Origin: an uncultured Opitutia bacterium
GTDB taxonomy: Bacteria; Verrucomicrobiota; Verrucomicrobiia; Opitutales; UBA953
NCBI GenBank assembly: GCA_903829855.1
Contig: CAIKRN010000059.1
Coordinates: 1 to 24,083, forward strand
Reading direction: 5' to 3'
Length of the DNA stretch: 24,083 nt
In this document: positions 7,077-15,648 of the stretch, in pieces
Numbering within the stretch: position 1 is the first letter of the stretch
Layout of the letters: each line of letters begins with the position of its first letter
Position numbers and translations under genes: made by a program
Notes under the pieces: model-generated
Seen by the model: the letters and a program-made list of their open reading frames with translations, nothing else
What the model was told of the DNA's origin: nothing
The model's database searches: none

Positions 7077-10000
7077 TTACTTCGTCGGCGTGAGATCGGC
7101 TTCCGTCAGCACTGGCTTACCGACTTCACCCCGCAGGGCCTTGACCTGCTCTGGCTTCACCGCGGAAGCGGAGTTACCAAAGCTGTTGCGGACATACGTA
7201 AGCACGGCGGCAATCTGCTCATCGGTCTGCTGGGCCTGAGCGGGCATCGGCACGGGCGTGGTGTAAGCTTTGCCTGAAACATAAATCGCGCCCTGCAATC
7301 CGCGCAGCTGGATGCGAATCAGGTTCTCGACCGGACCATTGACCCAGTTCGATTTGGCTAGGGGCGGCGCAATGACGGTGCCTTCGGCGTTCGGCCCGTG
7401 GCAGGCCATGCACAACATAAAGCCCTGCTTACCCGCAGCCATGACGGCCGGATCCATGCCCGCCACGGCGGCCACTGGCTTGATGGTGGAGATATCCAAG
7501 GGCTTAGGCTCAGCCAGCTGGGCACCTTTGGAGCCCTTCGGCGCCTTGTCCAAGGTCGACAGCCACGCCACAAGGTCGCGCACCTCATTCAAGGAAAGCA
7601 ATGCATCGAGCGCTGGCATGCCCGAAACCGGGGCGGTCATGGACTTGATGTCCTTCCGCGCAACCCGCCAAGGGTTACCCGCAATATCCACATCGACGTA
7701 AGCGGTGGACTCCTTGATGAGCGCTCCGACCAAGGCGCCGCCATTGGTGAGTTCAATATTCACAGAGCCATAACCCGCCACGACGACCGCGTTTGAATAC
7801 ACAATCGATTCGAGCAGGTAGCGTCGATCGCCACGCGTGGCGACGCCGAGTAGATTCGGGCCAGCCTCGCCGCCCGCCGCATGAGAGTCACTGGATGCGC
7901 GGTGACAGCGCAGGCACTGCCCCGCAGGCAAGGCCTGAAATAATGCAAATCCGTTCTTGGCGTCCCCACCTTCCAGCGCGGGCATCCATTTGGCGAGCTT
8001 GTCGGCCCCGCCCGCCAGTGATTTCTGGACGACAGCGAGGGCGGTCTTCACTCCTGGCTCGGAACGCACAGCGGCCGCTTCAAGTAATTCAATGGCTGCT
8101 GGCGAGATGCCCTTCGCTTTCTCCAAGGCCTGCAGGCTCTCGACGAAGACAGCTTCAACGCCATTAGCCTGCAGTTTCGCCAGAGCCTTCCAGGCGCCCT
8201 GTCGGCGAGCCGCCGATCCGTTCGAAGTGGACTTGGAGAGCTCGATGAGTCCCTGAGCCGGATTCAAATGCGCCAAGGCACCGATGGCGACCATGGCCAC
8301 CTCGTCTTGCTTGTCCTTAGAGTAGCGATCCGCAACGGTGGTCAAATCCGTGGGCTTGCGCTCGAGCCACAACTCCAGCGCCTTCGCCCGGGCGGAGCCA
8401 CTGAGCTTCGAGTTAGCGACGAGGCTGGCGAGCAACTCATTCGAAAGTGATGCGACCTCGAGTCGATATTGCTCAACCAATTCCAAGGCGGCGCGGAGGG
8501 TTTCGGAATCGCCCTTCAGGAGAGCCGGCAAGGCGGCACTGAGGCTAGGGCTGAGTTCTTTCACGTCGCGCGGAAGGAGCGGCGACCAATGGGCCGTGGA
8601 CTGGTCGACCGGGTAAGGGTTGGTCCACTGAGCGAGCAGGCGTAAGGCCTCGGCTCGGGCCTCGGCCGGCAGTTTCTCGTTGGTAGCGATGGCCACCACG
8701 CGGGCGGCATTCTTCTCGCCGCCTAAGCGGAAAGCGCTGTGCGTCAGGCGGCGCAGCATGAAGGTCGTCCACTGACGTGAACCGAGATCATCAATCAGCG
8801 CCGCAACGGCCGGGCGGCCAGACTCAAGCCCAAGGTCGTGCACCGCCCGGATGGCCTCATCGGCAACCACGGTGGACTTATCGTTCACGAAGCGAGCGGC
8901 GGAAGGATCCAGACGGCGACGCAGGGCGATGACGGCGGCGAGGCGCACGGAAGCGTTATCGTCCTTGGCGACAGCGTCGAACGACTCCGCGGTCTTGCAA
9001 AGATGATCGATGGCGAAGGAACCGGCGTGACGGATAATCGGGTCGGCATCGGCATTCTCCCTCAACATAGCGAGTACTTCGGGTAAGTATTTGTCCGCAC
9101 CAAGGCGGGCGGCCGCGATGGCGGCGAAGGAACGCACGCGGAGCGAGGGGTCGAGGATAAGCTTGCCCAGAGGTAGGTCGTTACCCTTGAGAGGAGCTTC
9201 TGCGAGCACGTGGATGGCCTGAGACCGCACTTCGACGTCGGGGTCAGCGAGCAACGCCACGAGGCGCTGGGCGGCGGCGAGGCGGTCGGCTAGCGATGCC
9301 ATGGGCGTATGCTTCTCACTAAAGGCCTCACCCGGCGCGATGGCGGCCCCGCGGCGGGCCAAGATACCCAGGCCCCACACGCCGTGCAGGCGCTCGAGCT
9401 GATGGGACGACTTGGTGGCAGACTCAAAACGGTCGGCGGCATCAGGGCGGCGGGTCAGTTCAATCTGGGCACGCAGACGGATGCGCTGGTCACCATGGGA
9501 GAGTAGTTTGGAGAGTTCGGTGGAGGATAGTTTAGCGAAGCCACCTTTAATGAGATCGGCCACGGTGGAGACGACCTCGGGCTTCATCATCTTCTGGGCT
9601 TCCAAGGTGATAATCCGACCTGCGTCATGGGAATCCCAGCCCGTGATAAAGTCGGCAACGACGACACGACCTTTCCAGTCATATTCGATATCGGTCGCGG
9701 CGACGCCCCAGAGGAGCTGATGTGACTCGGTCATCTTCATGCCCGCACCGGCTGGCTCCATCTTAAAGGACCAAATCCCGGAAGCACCGGCCGATCCGCG
9801 GTAATCGCAAATATGGAAATGCTGAGCCTCCGCCTCGACGAAGCCTGCTCCCGGGTTGTAAGTCAACCCGCAGGGCCCCGAGGTGATGTAGGCGGAAGGA
9901 GGGACGATGAAAGACGGCTGCACCGGATTCTGCAGTTCCCAGGTCTTCTCGGTCATCCAGCGGGAAAGTGGACGCTGCTCGAGGCCAATCTCGCGGTGGA

Positions 10001-11414
10001 AGGTATGCATCGCCTGATGCTCCATTTCCCAACCCGAATCAGCGCCTTCGACCACGTAGACGACACGCGCGGCATCCCCCATGTCGGCGTTGTTATCGAC
10101 GGAGAAGCCATTGCCGAACTCGTCGAAGGCGATCTCCTTCGGATTACGTAGCCCGAAATGCACGACCTCAAAGTTCGTCCCATCCGGCTCGAAACGGAAA
10201 ACGGCCCCGCGATTATGGGAGTCATACTTCTTTCCTTCTTTCGTTGTGAAGTTGAAGCCGCGATCACCGATGGTACCCCAGACGCGACCGTCCGGCCCGA
10301 TGGCGAATCCATTCATGTCATGACCGGAAAGTGAAACGCGTACGCCGAAGCCGTCTTGAATGACCTTACGCTGGGCCTCGGTGCCATCATTCTTCACGTC
10401 CTGCAGCATCCAGAGCTTCGGGATACAGGCGAAATAGATATTATCATCCCAGGCAAGGACGCCGCCTGAAGTACCATCGAGGACATCATTGAACTTCTCG
10501 GCGAACACTTTGTTCTGCTTGAAAGTGCCGTCCGCCTGATCGACCCCGAGGAAGCGAATTACTTCCGACTTGGCTGTCATCCACTCGATAGATTTCTTGG
10601 CCTTCCACTTCTCATGCATCGCCCGGCGATCGGCCGTGGTCTGGGAGGCTAGGTCGTCGTGATACCAGAAGAGATTATTGCGGTCATCCTCGACGCCGAA
10701 GCGAAAACGGTGCGTTTCCGCGACATAAAGACTGCCATCATTACCAAAGGAAATCGCCGTAGGTGAGAACACGCCAGTGACCGCATGGTCGCCGGTGACC
10801 TTGAATGTGGCGCCCGGGATGAGCGCCGCCGTGCCTTCGCCAGCCACGCGCACGAGATTATTGGCAGCCTTGGGCTTCGGACGACCACCCATCGGGAACT
10901 TCGGCTTGGCCTCCGTCGAGAAGATGAAATGGTCGGCGGCGATAATCCCCCAAGAGCCCACCTCGTCATCCATGATGCGAATGGTACCGCTCTTGCCCTT
11001 AAACTCGGAGATATCCCAAACGACGTCGCGGAGCGCGAGGTCATTGGAGCCGGTTGCCTCACGCACCACTTTGCCATCAATTAATAACTGCACGGCGGTC
11101 TTGCCGGGATGATTGCCACCGGCGATCAGGAAACCCAGAAAAGGGTAAGTGAGTTTGAGCTGGGGAGAAGTCAGTGTGCCCACCGCGGCATCGCCGCCAT
11201 GCCCAGAGCAAACTAAGGCGTTCCCGGCGTAATTACGGAACTCGCCCTTGACGCCATCGACCTTGCCCGCAATCGGCGCTAGGCCGAAGCCAGTACCGGT
11301 GGTCTGCCAAGTATCAAAGCCATCGCCCTCGAAGGCTTGGATAATCTTGGTGTCCGCCTGCAAGGCAGAGGCAGCAAGGCAAAGGGTGAACAAAGCTAAC
11401 AGGGGTGACTTCAT
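7077..11414 (-). CDS. Secreted PVC-type propeller/HEAT-repeat protein with two c-type heme sites
   Basis: A very large exported protein (1445 residues) beginning with a Sec signal peptide (MKSPLLALFTLCLAASALQA). Residues about 22-170 resemble a lectin-like jelly-roll of the kind attached to family 32 glycoside hydrolases (CSGHGGDAAVGTLTSP, FLIAGGNHPGK, VDGKVVREATG). Residues about 180-620 resemble the membrane-bound dehydrogenase beta-propeller of planctomycetes and verrucomicrobia (FSPTAISFGNDGSLYVAETH, GLRNPKEIAFDEFGNGFSVDNNAD). Residues about 640-1130 are HEAT-like helical repeats. Heme site 1 is CLRCH (C1167-H1171), followed by a roughly 130-residue heme-associated region; heme site 2 is CMACH (C1335-H1339) in a small class I cytochrome c domain with MPAQ as a candidate axial Met region. 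The likely role is periplasmic or cell-surface oxidation of a sugar-type substrate with electron transfer through the hemes; the substrate is unknown. No oxidoreductase partner gene is adjacent. Confidence 0.85.
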   Translation of the reverse strand: MKSPLLALFTLCLAASALQADTKIIQAFEGDGFDTWQTTGTGFGLAPIAGKVDGVKGEFRNYAGNALVCSGHGGDAAVGTLTSPQLKLTYPFLGFLIAGGNHPGKTAVQLLIDGKVVREATGSNDLALRDVVWDISEFKGKSGTIRIMDDEVGSWGIIAADHFIFSTEAKPKFPMGGRPKPKAANNLVRVAGEGTAALIPGATFKVTGDHAVTGVFSPTAISFGNDGSLYVAETHRFRFGVEDDRNNLFWYHDDLASQTTADRRAMHEKWKAKKSIEWMTAKSEVIRFLGVDQADGTFKQNKVFAEKFNDVLDGTSGGVLAWDDNIYFACIPKLWMLQDVKNDGTEAQRKVIQDGFGVRVSLSGHDMNGFAIGPDGRVWGTIGDRGFNFTTKEGKKYDSHNRGAVFRFEPDGTNFEVVHFGLRNPKEIAFDEFGNGFSVDNNADMGDAARVVYVVEGADSGWEMEHQAMHTFHREIGLEQRPLSRWMTEKTWELQNPVQPSFIVPPSAYITSGPCGLTYNPGAGFVEAEAQHFHICDYRGSAGASGIWSFKMEPAGAGMKMTESHQLLWGVAATDIEYDWKGRVVVADFITGWDSHDAGRIITLEAQKMMKPEVVSTVADLIKGGFAKLSSTELSKLLSHGDQRIRLRAQIELTRRPDAADRFESATKSSHQLERLHGVWGLGILARRGAAIAPGEAFSEKHTPMASLADRLAAAQRLVALLADPDVEVRSQAIHVLAEAPLKGNDLPLGKLILDPSLRVRSFAAIAAARLGADKYLPEVLAMLRENADADPIIRHAGSFAIDHLCKTAESFDAVAKDDNASVRLAAVIALRRRLDPSAARFVNDKSTVVADEAIRAVHDLGLESGRPAVAALIDDLGSRQWTTFMLRRLTHSAFRLGGEKNAARVVAIATNEKLPAEARAEALRLLAQWTNPYPVDQSTAHWSPLLPRDVKELSPSLSAALPALLKGDSETLRAALELVEQYRLEVASLSNELLASLVANSKLSGSARAKALELWLERKPTDLTTVADRYSKDKQDEVAMVAIGALAHLNPAQGLIELSKSTSNGSAARRQGAWKALAKLQANGVEAVFVESLQALEKAKGISPAAIELLEAAAVRSEPGVKTALAVVQKSLAGGADKLAKWMPALEGGDAKNGFALFQALPAGQCLRCHRASSDSHAAGGEAGPNLLGVATRGDRRYLLESIVYSNAVVVAGYGSVNIELTNGGALVGALIKESTAYVDVDIAGNPWRVARKDIKSMTAPVSGMPALDALLSLNEVRDLVAWLSTLDKAPKGSKGAQLAEPKPLDISTIKPVAAVAGMDPAVMAAGKQGFMLCMACHGPNAEGTVIAPPLAKSNWVNGPVENLIRIQLRGLQGAIYVSGKAYTTPVPMPAQAQQTDEQIAAVLTYVRNSFGNSASAVKPEQVKALRGEVGKPVLTEADLTPTK

Positions 11415-11487
11415 GGCGAAACGAGGGGTACAGCCCAGAAAAGGGGATGTTCCCGGGAGGTCGAGCGTGGCTTCCTAAATCTTTCAG

Positions 11488-12465
11488 TTACGGCCGAATG
11501 CCGTGCAAGACTTGGAACTTAGCACCGAAATGAGCCGGGTGCGTCAGGGCACGCAGTCGCCCCGTCGCCTCCGGGTCGCCCGACATGGCAATCCGTTCCA
11601 TCTCCGTGCCCGCATATTTTACAAAAAAAGCCTCCTGACGGTCCAATTGGACATTACTGAAACCGGCCTTCACCAAGATTAGCTCGAGGCGATCCCACAG
11701 CACATGGCACGTCAGATCCTGTGAGCCAAGGCTCTCCAGAATCGCCCCCGAAAGCTGGTGCCCCCGATAGGCTCGGGCCGTCCCCGCGGGTGATGACTCG
11801 AGGCACTGTGCGACGGTCTTGCCATAGTCGAGCAGGACGACGGCTCCCGCCCATCCACCCGACAATAATTTCGAGAGCAATTCCTCCGCGGCCAAGGGTG
11901 CATCGATGATCCACCCCTCTTCGGCGGCGGGCAGCGAGCGTGCGAACGCCGCGGCGAGCGGCGTAGAGTAGTCGGTCAGTGGCTCGACGGTGAGCTCTGC
12001 ACTATCGACCCGCACGCCTAGTTCACGCCAAGCGGCACCCTGGCGAAGGAAACGATGGAACGGCTGTGCGTCGAGGAGCTCGTTGGCGACGAGCACACTG
12101 CGGGCTGGAAATTCAGGCACGGAGCCAAAGCGGAAAGTGCGGATTTCGGCGAAATGCGAAGCGACACCAGCATAATGCGTCTGGCCTGGCTCGGCGCCGA
12201 CTTCGACAAGGGCGTGCGACTTGAGATTGCCAACCAGAGAATTCGCCGCGCCCGTGATTAACTGGCCGAACATCGGCCCAAGGGCTGCCGCGGTGGTAAA
12301 ATCGGTGCCGGACGTCTTGCCGACGCGCACACGGTCGGAGGAGTAATAGCCGAGACCGGGCGCATAGAGCGCCAACTCCACCAGGCGCGCGAACGAGACG
12401 ACGCCGTCACGGGCCTCGCGACGAAGCAAGGCGACGATGGCGTCATGTCGGGTCGATGGCTCCAC
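11488..12465 (-). CDS. SAM-dependent methyltransferase, MidA/NDUFAF7 (COG1565) family
   Basis: Class I SAM methyltransferase; eukaryotic relatives methylate an arginine of a complex I subunit, but the bacterial substrate is unknown. Family landmarks seen: LVELALYAPGLGYYSS near the start, DFTTAAALGPMFGQLI, the SAM-binding strand LVEVGAEPGQ, VANELLDAQPFHRF, VLLDYGKT, RGHQLSG, the SQDLTCHV segment and LTHPAHFG at the end. The ORF stays open to an ATG at 12594, but that start would lie inside tsaD on the other strand, and the added residues look non-native. I therefore choose GTG at 12465 (325 residues), a few residues before the conserved domain; no Shine-Dalgarno sequence supports either start. 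Divergent from tsaD, with about 83 nt between starts. Confidence 0.8.
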   Translation of the reverse strand: MEPSTRHDAIVALLRREARDGVVSFARLVELALYAPGLGYYSSDRVRVGKTSGTDFTTAAALGPMFGQLITGAANSLVGNLKSHALVEVGAEPGQTHYAGVASHFAEIRTFRFGSVPEFPARSVLVANELLDAQPFHRFLRQGAAWRELGVRVDSAELTVEPLTDYSTPLAAAFARSLPAAEEGWIIDAPLAAEELLSKLLSGGWAGAVVLLDYGKTVAQCLESSPAGTARAYRGHQLSGAILESLGSQDLTCHVLWDRLELILVKAGFSNVQLDRQEAFFVKYAGTEMERIAMSGDPEATGRLRALTHPAHFGAKFQVLHGIRP

Positions 12466-12548
12466 AGGAGAAGCGTTATGCGGTCTTTTCCGCTCCGCCA
12501 GACGAATCGGGATTGAGCCGACCTCTGAATTGACCTGACTGCAGGTAG

Positions 12549-13571
12549 ATGATCCTCGCGATCGAAAGTTCCTGCGATGAATCGGCCCTGGCACTTTTTG
12601 ACCCGGCCCGGGGACTCGTGCGCGAACTGATCAGCTCGCAGGCGGCGGAACATGAGAAGTACGGCGGAGTGGTCCCGGAACTGGCGAGCCGGATGCACCT
12701 ATCCGCCCTGCCCCTCTTACTGGAAGATTTCCGCGACCAACTCCCACAGGTCACGCAACTCGCTGTCACGCGCGGACCGGGCTTGCTGCCCTGTCTCTCC
12801 ATGGGAGTCACTTTGGCTCGCTCCCTTTCACTCGCCCTGAAACTGCCACTCGTCGGTGTGAATCACCTGCGCGCGCACGTGCATTCGCCCTTCATCGCCG
12901 TCCATGCCCAGCATCCGGCCAGCTTTTCCGCGGCCCGGGCCGCGCTGCTCCCCCACCTCGGCATCGTCATCTCGGGTGGTAATTCCCTCTTGGTGAAACT
13001 CGGCGAAGACCTGCGCATCACCGTGATCGCGCGAACGGTCGACGATGCCGCGGGTGAAGCCTTTGACAAAGGCGCTAAATTGCTTGGCCTGCCCTACCCC
13101 GGCGGTGCACTGATTGAGCAGCACGCCCAGCGGGGCGACGTAAAGAAGTACCCCTTCCCGCGAGGCATCCCTGAAAAAGCAGATCTCCGCATGAGCTTCT
13201 CGGGCCTGAAAACCGCCCTACGCTACCAGCTCGAAAAGATGTCCGACGCCGAACTCGCGGTAGCCCTGCCCGACCTCTGCGCGAGTTACCAGGAAGCCAT
13301 CATCAGCCAGCTCGCCGCCAAGACGGCCGCGGCGCTGGACTTATCTTCTTATAAATCGGTGGGGCTTTCAGGCGGCGTCGCCAACAACCGTACCTTACGC
13401 GCACGCTTGACCGCGGTCGCTCAACAACGCCGCCTGCCCATGCTCATCGCGGAACCGAAGCACTGCGGCGACAACGCGGGCATGATTGCCTTCGCGGCGT
13501 GGGCGGAGGCCGGACTGCCGACCGGCGCGGCGGCCGTGCCCGCCGCCAGCCTGACCATCGACCAAGTCTAG
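12549..13571 (+). CDS. tsaD: tRNA N6-adenosine threonylcarbamoyltransferase TsaD
   Basis: Transfers the threonylcarbamoyl group from threonylcarbamoyl-AMP to A37 of ANN-decoding tRNAs, making t6A, in the cytoplasm with TsaB/TsaE. The start MILAIESSCDESALAL matches the canonical TsaD N-terminus, which fixes the start at 12549. Metal ligands are visible: H106 and H110 in NHLRAHVHSP and D308 in HCGDNAGMIAF. Other family motifs are the HEKYGGVVPELASRMH segment, VTRGPGLLPCLSMGV, DDAAGEAFDKGAKLLGLPYPGG, FSGLKTALRY and SGGVANNRTLR. The 340-residue length is normal. The partner genes tsaB, tsaC and tsaE are not in the window. The 3' end overlaps the convergent hydrolase gene by 4 nt. Confidence 0.97.
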   Translation: MILAIESSCDESALALFDPARGLVRELISSQAAEHEKYGGVVPELASRMHLSALPLLLEDFRDQLPQVTQLAVTRGPGLLPCLSMGVTLARSLSLALKLPLVGVNHLRAHVHSPFIAVHAQHPASFSAARAALLPHLGIVISGGNSLLVKLGEDLRITVIARTVDDAAGEAFDKGAKLLGLPYPGGALIEQHAQRGDVKKYPFPRGIPEKADLRMSFSGLKTALRYQLEKMSDAELAVALPDLCASYQEAIISQLAAKTAAALDLSSYKSVGLSGGVANNRTLRARLTAVAQQRRLPMLIAEPKHCGDNAGMIAFAAWAEAGLPTGAAAVPAASLTIDQV

Positions 13572-14143
13572 GCGGACTGCTTCACCAGCTCGCTAAATGC
13601 CCGGAATTGCGGATGGGTCGCATCGCCGAGCATCGCGTAGAAAATGGTCTCAACGGGAAGCACGTGCACTCCAGCGGCCTTCAAGGCCGCCAGGCAGGTA
13701 CAGACGTCTTCGGCGCGGCGCCCGGTCACCGCATCGTCTAAAATCGTGACGCCCATACCCTCACGAAGGGCATCCATGGCGGTCTGGTAGACGCAGACCG
13801 GGACTTCCAAGCCGCAGATCAAAAGCTGACTGACTTTCATTTTCCCCAACGCCTCAACCAGCCCGGGAGCACCAAAAGCGGAGAAGGCCGTCTTACCGAA
13901 CACCGCCCGCCCTTCGCCAGCGGCCAGGAGTAGGTCGGGGTGCGTCGGACCGAGCTTAGCGGGGACCTGCTCGGTGAAGAGCACGGGCACCCCGAGCAGC
14001 TGGGCAGCCGATACGGCTAAGCGGCAACGGCGAAGGTAATCATCCCCTGCAGGCATCACTTTCAAGAAAGTCGGCTGGACGTCGATGACGAGCAAGGCGA
14101 CGCCAACAGCGGGGGTTTCGGGCATGCCGGTGAAGTTATGCAA
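13568..14143 (-). CDS. Isochorismatase-like cysteine hydrolase
   Basis: Cytoplasmic hydrolase of the isochorismatase superfamily, 191 residues. The catalytic triad is visible: D21 in LLVIDVQPTF, K84 in FGKTAFSAF and C117 in GLEVPVCVYQTA. The cis-peptide/Cys region LEVPVC and the following DALREGMGVTILDDAVTGR agree with the family (YcaC-like or nicotinamidase-like branch). The fold does not say which amide or ester is cleaved, and I see no nicotinamidase-specific metal site. An alternative start is M7 (14125). It converges on tsaD and diverges from the small PQQ-repeat gene; the 72-nt gap at 14144-14215 must hold both promoters, but no clear consensus is seen. Confidence 0.85.
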   Translation of the reverse strand: MHNFTGMPETPAVGVALLVIDVQPTFLKVMPAGDDYLRRCRLAVSAAQLLGVPVLFTEQVPAKLGPTHPDLLLAAGEGRAVFGKTAFSAFGAPGLVEALGKMKVSQLLICGLEVPVCVYQTAMDALREGMGVTILDDAVTGRRAEDVCTCLAALKAAGVHVLPVETIFYAMLGDATHPQFRAFSELVKQSA

Positions 14144-14215
14144 TCTGCCATAGCAGTCAGCCGTAAACCTCTATTTTCGACTCCCAAACCCTAGGCGATT
14201 CTGTAATTTAGGACC

Positions 14216-14569
14216 ATGAATCCAGCCAATCTGATCTTCCTGGGCGTCAAGCAAAGCGTCTCCGCGCTTAGCCGGAACGACGGCAGCATCATCTGGACGA
14301 CGCAGCTTAAAAATTCCGGCTTAGGTGGCGGGGGTTTCGTGACCCTCCATGTCGATGGGCTCCAAGTATTCGCCCATTCCAGCGGAGAACTCTACTGCCT
14401 TGAACTCTCCACCGGACGGATTCTATGGAATAACCCCCTAAAGGGGCTGGGCTACGGGATTGCAACACTCGCCACGCAGGACGCGAAAGCAAATCTCACG
14501 GCCGCCCAAGCCCAGCTGATCGCCGCCCAGCAAGCCGCCGCCACGAGCGCCGCGCACCCTTCCCACTAA
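14216..14569 (+). CDS. Small PQQ-like beta-propeller repeat protein
   Basis: Short protein of 117 residues with two tandem PQQ-type blade segments: SVSALSRNDGSIIWTTQL and GELYCLELSTGRILWNNPL. Each has the D/S-G-x-I-x-W pattern found in BamB and quinoprotein propellers. The C-terminus is a low-complexity Ala/Gln/Thr-rich tail (about 85-117). There is no signal peptide, so it appears cytoplasmic. Two blades cannot close a propeller alone, so it may oligomerise, be a remnant of a larger protein, or be a small standalone family. The ORF is intact, with an ATG preceded by TAGGA. It is separated from the next gene by about 63 nt. Confidence 0.7.
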   Translation: MNPANLIFLGVKQSVSALSRNDGSIIWTTQLKNSGLGGGGFVTLHVDGLQVFAHSSGELYCLELSTGRILWNNPLKGLGYGIATLATQDAKANLTAAQAQLIAAQQAAATSAAHPSH

Positions 14570-14632
14570 GCCCTACGGTTGTGAGGGGAATGGGGTTGCC
14601 CGCCGCCCACCGCCTGACTTCTCTTATCGGTC

Positions 14633-15124
14633 ATGGACTGGCAGGTTAAACCTATCGCACGCATCTGTGCGGCATCCGGCAAGGATCTCCGCGTCGGCGA
14701 CATCGTGACGTGCGTCGTCTACAAGCCCCTCGGCGGCAACATCGAACGTTGCGATGTGCTCAAGGAGCATGCCATGACCTTCAAGCCCGACGGCATCCTG
14801 CTCGGCCGCTGGACCCGCGAGGTCAAAGAACGCGGCGAAGAAGAACAGGCGCAGCGCGCCCAACTGCTTGCTTCGCGGGAAGAATTCTTCCTCTCCCTCT
14901 ACGACGAGAATGATGACCCCTCGGGCGACAAGGGCGTGCTGAAGCACATCCTGGCGATGCTGCTTGAACGCAAACGTATCATCAAGGCAGTCGGACCAGC
15001 CGAGAACGGCTTGATCAGCTACGTGCATGCCTCGAGCAAGCAAACCTATCAGGTGCCTGCACTCGACCTGCAGCCCTCGCACATCCTCCAAGTGGGAGCA
15101 ACCCTCGACCTGCTGGTCGGATAA
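14633..15124 (+). CDS. Conserved CxxSGK-type hypothetical protein of the PVC group
   Basis: Cytoplasmic protein of 163 residues, function unknown. The N-terminus has C12-x-x-SGKDLRVGDIV, resembling a family I know from planctomycete and verrucomicrobial genomes with a C-x-x-TG-R/K-x-x-x-G-D/E motif. After a charged linker (WTREVKERGEEEQAQ) come the family-like patterns EFFLSLYDEND...DKGVLKHILAMLLERKRII and the C-terminal QVPALDLQPSHI. The single N-terminal Cys and lack of a second CxxC make zinc binding doubtful. It lies 5 nt upstream of the lipoprotein gene and probably shares its transcript. No Shine-Dalgarno sequence is visible. Confidence 0.7.
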   Translation: MDWQVKPIARICAASGKDLRVGDIVTCVVYKPLGGNIERCDVLKEHAMTFKPDGILLGRWTREVKERGEEEQAQRAQLLASREEFFLSLYDENDDPSGDKGVLKHILAMLLERKRIIKAVGPAENGLISYVHASSKQTYQVPALDLQPSHILQVGATLDLLVG

Positions 15125-15129
15125 TTACC

Positions 15130-15648
15130 ATGACCTCTTCCCGCCTCCTCGCCACGTTCGCCGCCCTGCTCTTGGCTGGCTGCAACACGCCTGACCTCCC
15201 CTCCGAACTCGCGTCTATTTTCGTAGAAGCGCCTAATTTCTCGAGCAATTCTTCGCGCCTCGAGGTCAAACTACCAGTCAGCGAAATTGTCATTCCAGTT
15301 CTCGCTCGCCCGCTGGTGGCTGCCGAGGAAATCCTTTCCACGACACCCATTACCAGCGGTGAACCTGACCTTCGCCAAGAATTCTTACTCGTCCAGCTTG
15401 ATCGCCGTGCGGCCACGGATGTGATGAATTACTCCAAAGAGGCCATTGGCCGCCATTTCGTCTTGGTGATCAATGACTCCGCCGTCGGGATCATGCCCAT
15501 CGACTCCGTCATCATGGACGGAAATTTAATTTTCCATGTCGAGAAAAAGGGCCTGAGCAATACCCAGGCGGTCATGGATATTAGTAAGCGCCTCAACATT
15601 GCCGCGCTTAAATTGCGGAAGATTAAGGAAGCCGAACAATCACGGTGA
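15130..15648 (+). CDS. Lipoprotein with SecD-P1-like segment
   Basis: Exported lipoprotein of 172 residues. The signal peptide ends in lipobox LLAGC, so C18 would be lipidated and the protein anchored in a membrane facing the periplasm. Residues about 85-150 (FLLVQLDRRAATDVM...IGRHFVLVINDSAVGIMPIDSVIMDGNLIFHV) closely follow the pattern of the SecD P1 head subdomain: a strand with L-D/T-x-x-A, then a nVGrxlaivlD segment, and a final xIxxGxxxI strand. This likeness is by pattern only. No SecD membrane part is present. The stop overlaps the GTG start of the M23 peptidase gene (GTGA), suggesting coupled expression and a shared envelope role. Confidence 0.65.
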   Translation: MTSSRLLATFAALLLAGCNTPDLPSELASIFVEAPNFSSNSSRLEVKLPVSEIVIPVLARPLVAAEEILSTTPITSGEPDLRQEFLLVQLDRRAATDVMNYSKEAIGRHFVLVINDSAVGIMPIDSVIMDGNLIFHVEKKGLSNTQAVMDISKRLNIAALKLRKIKEAEQSR

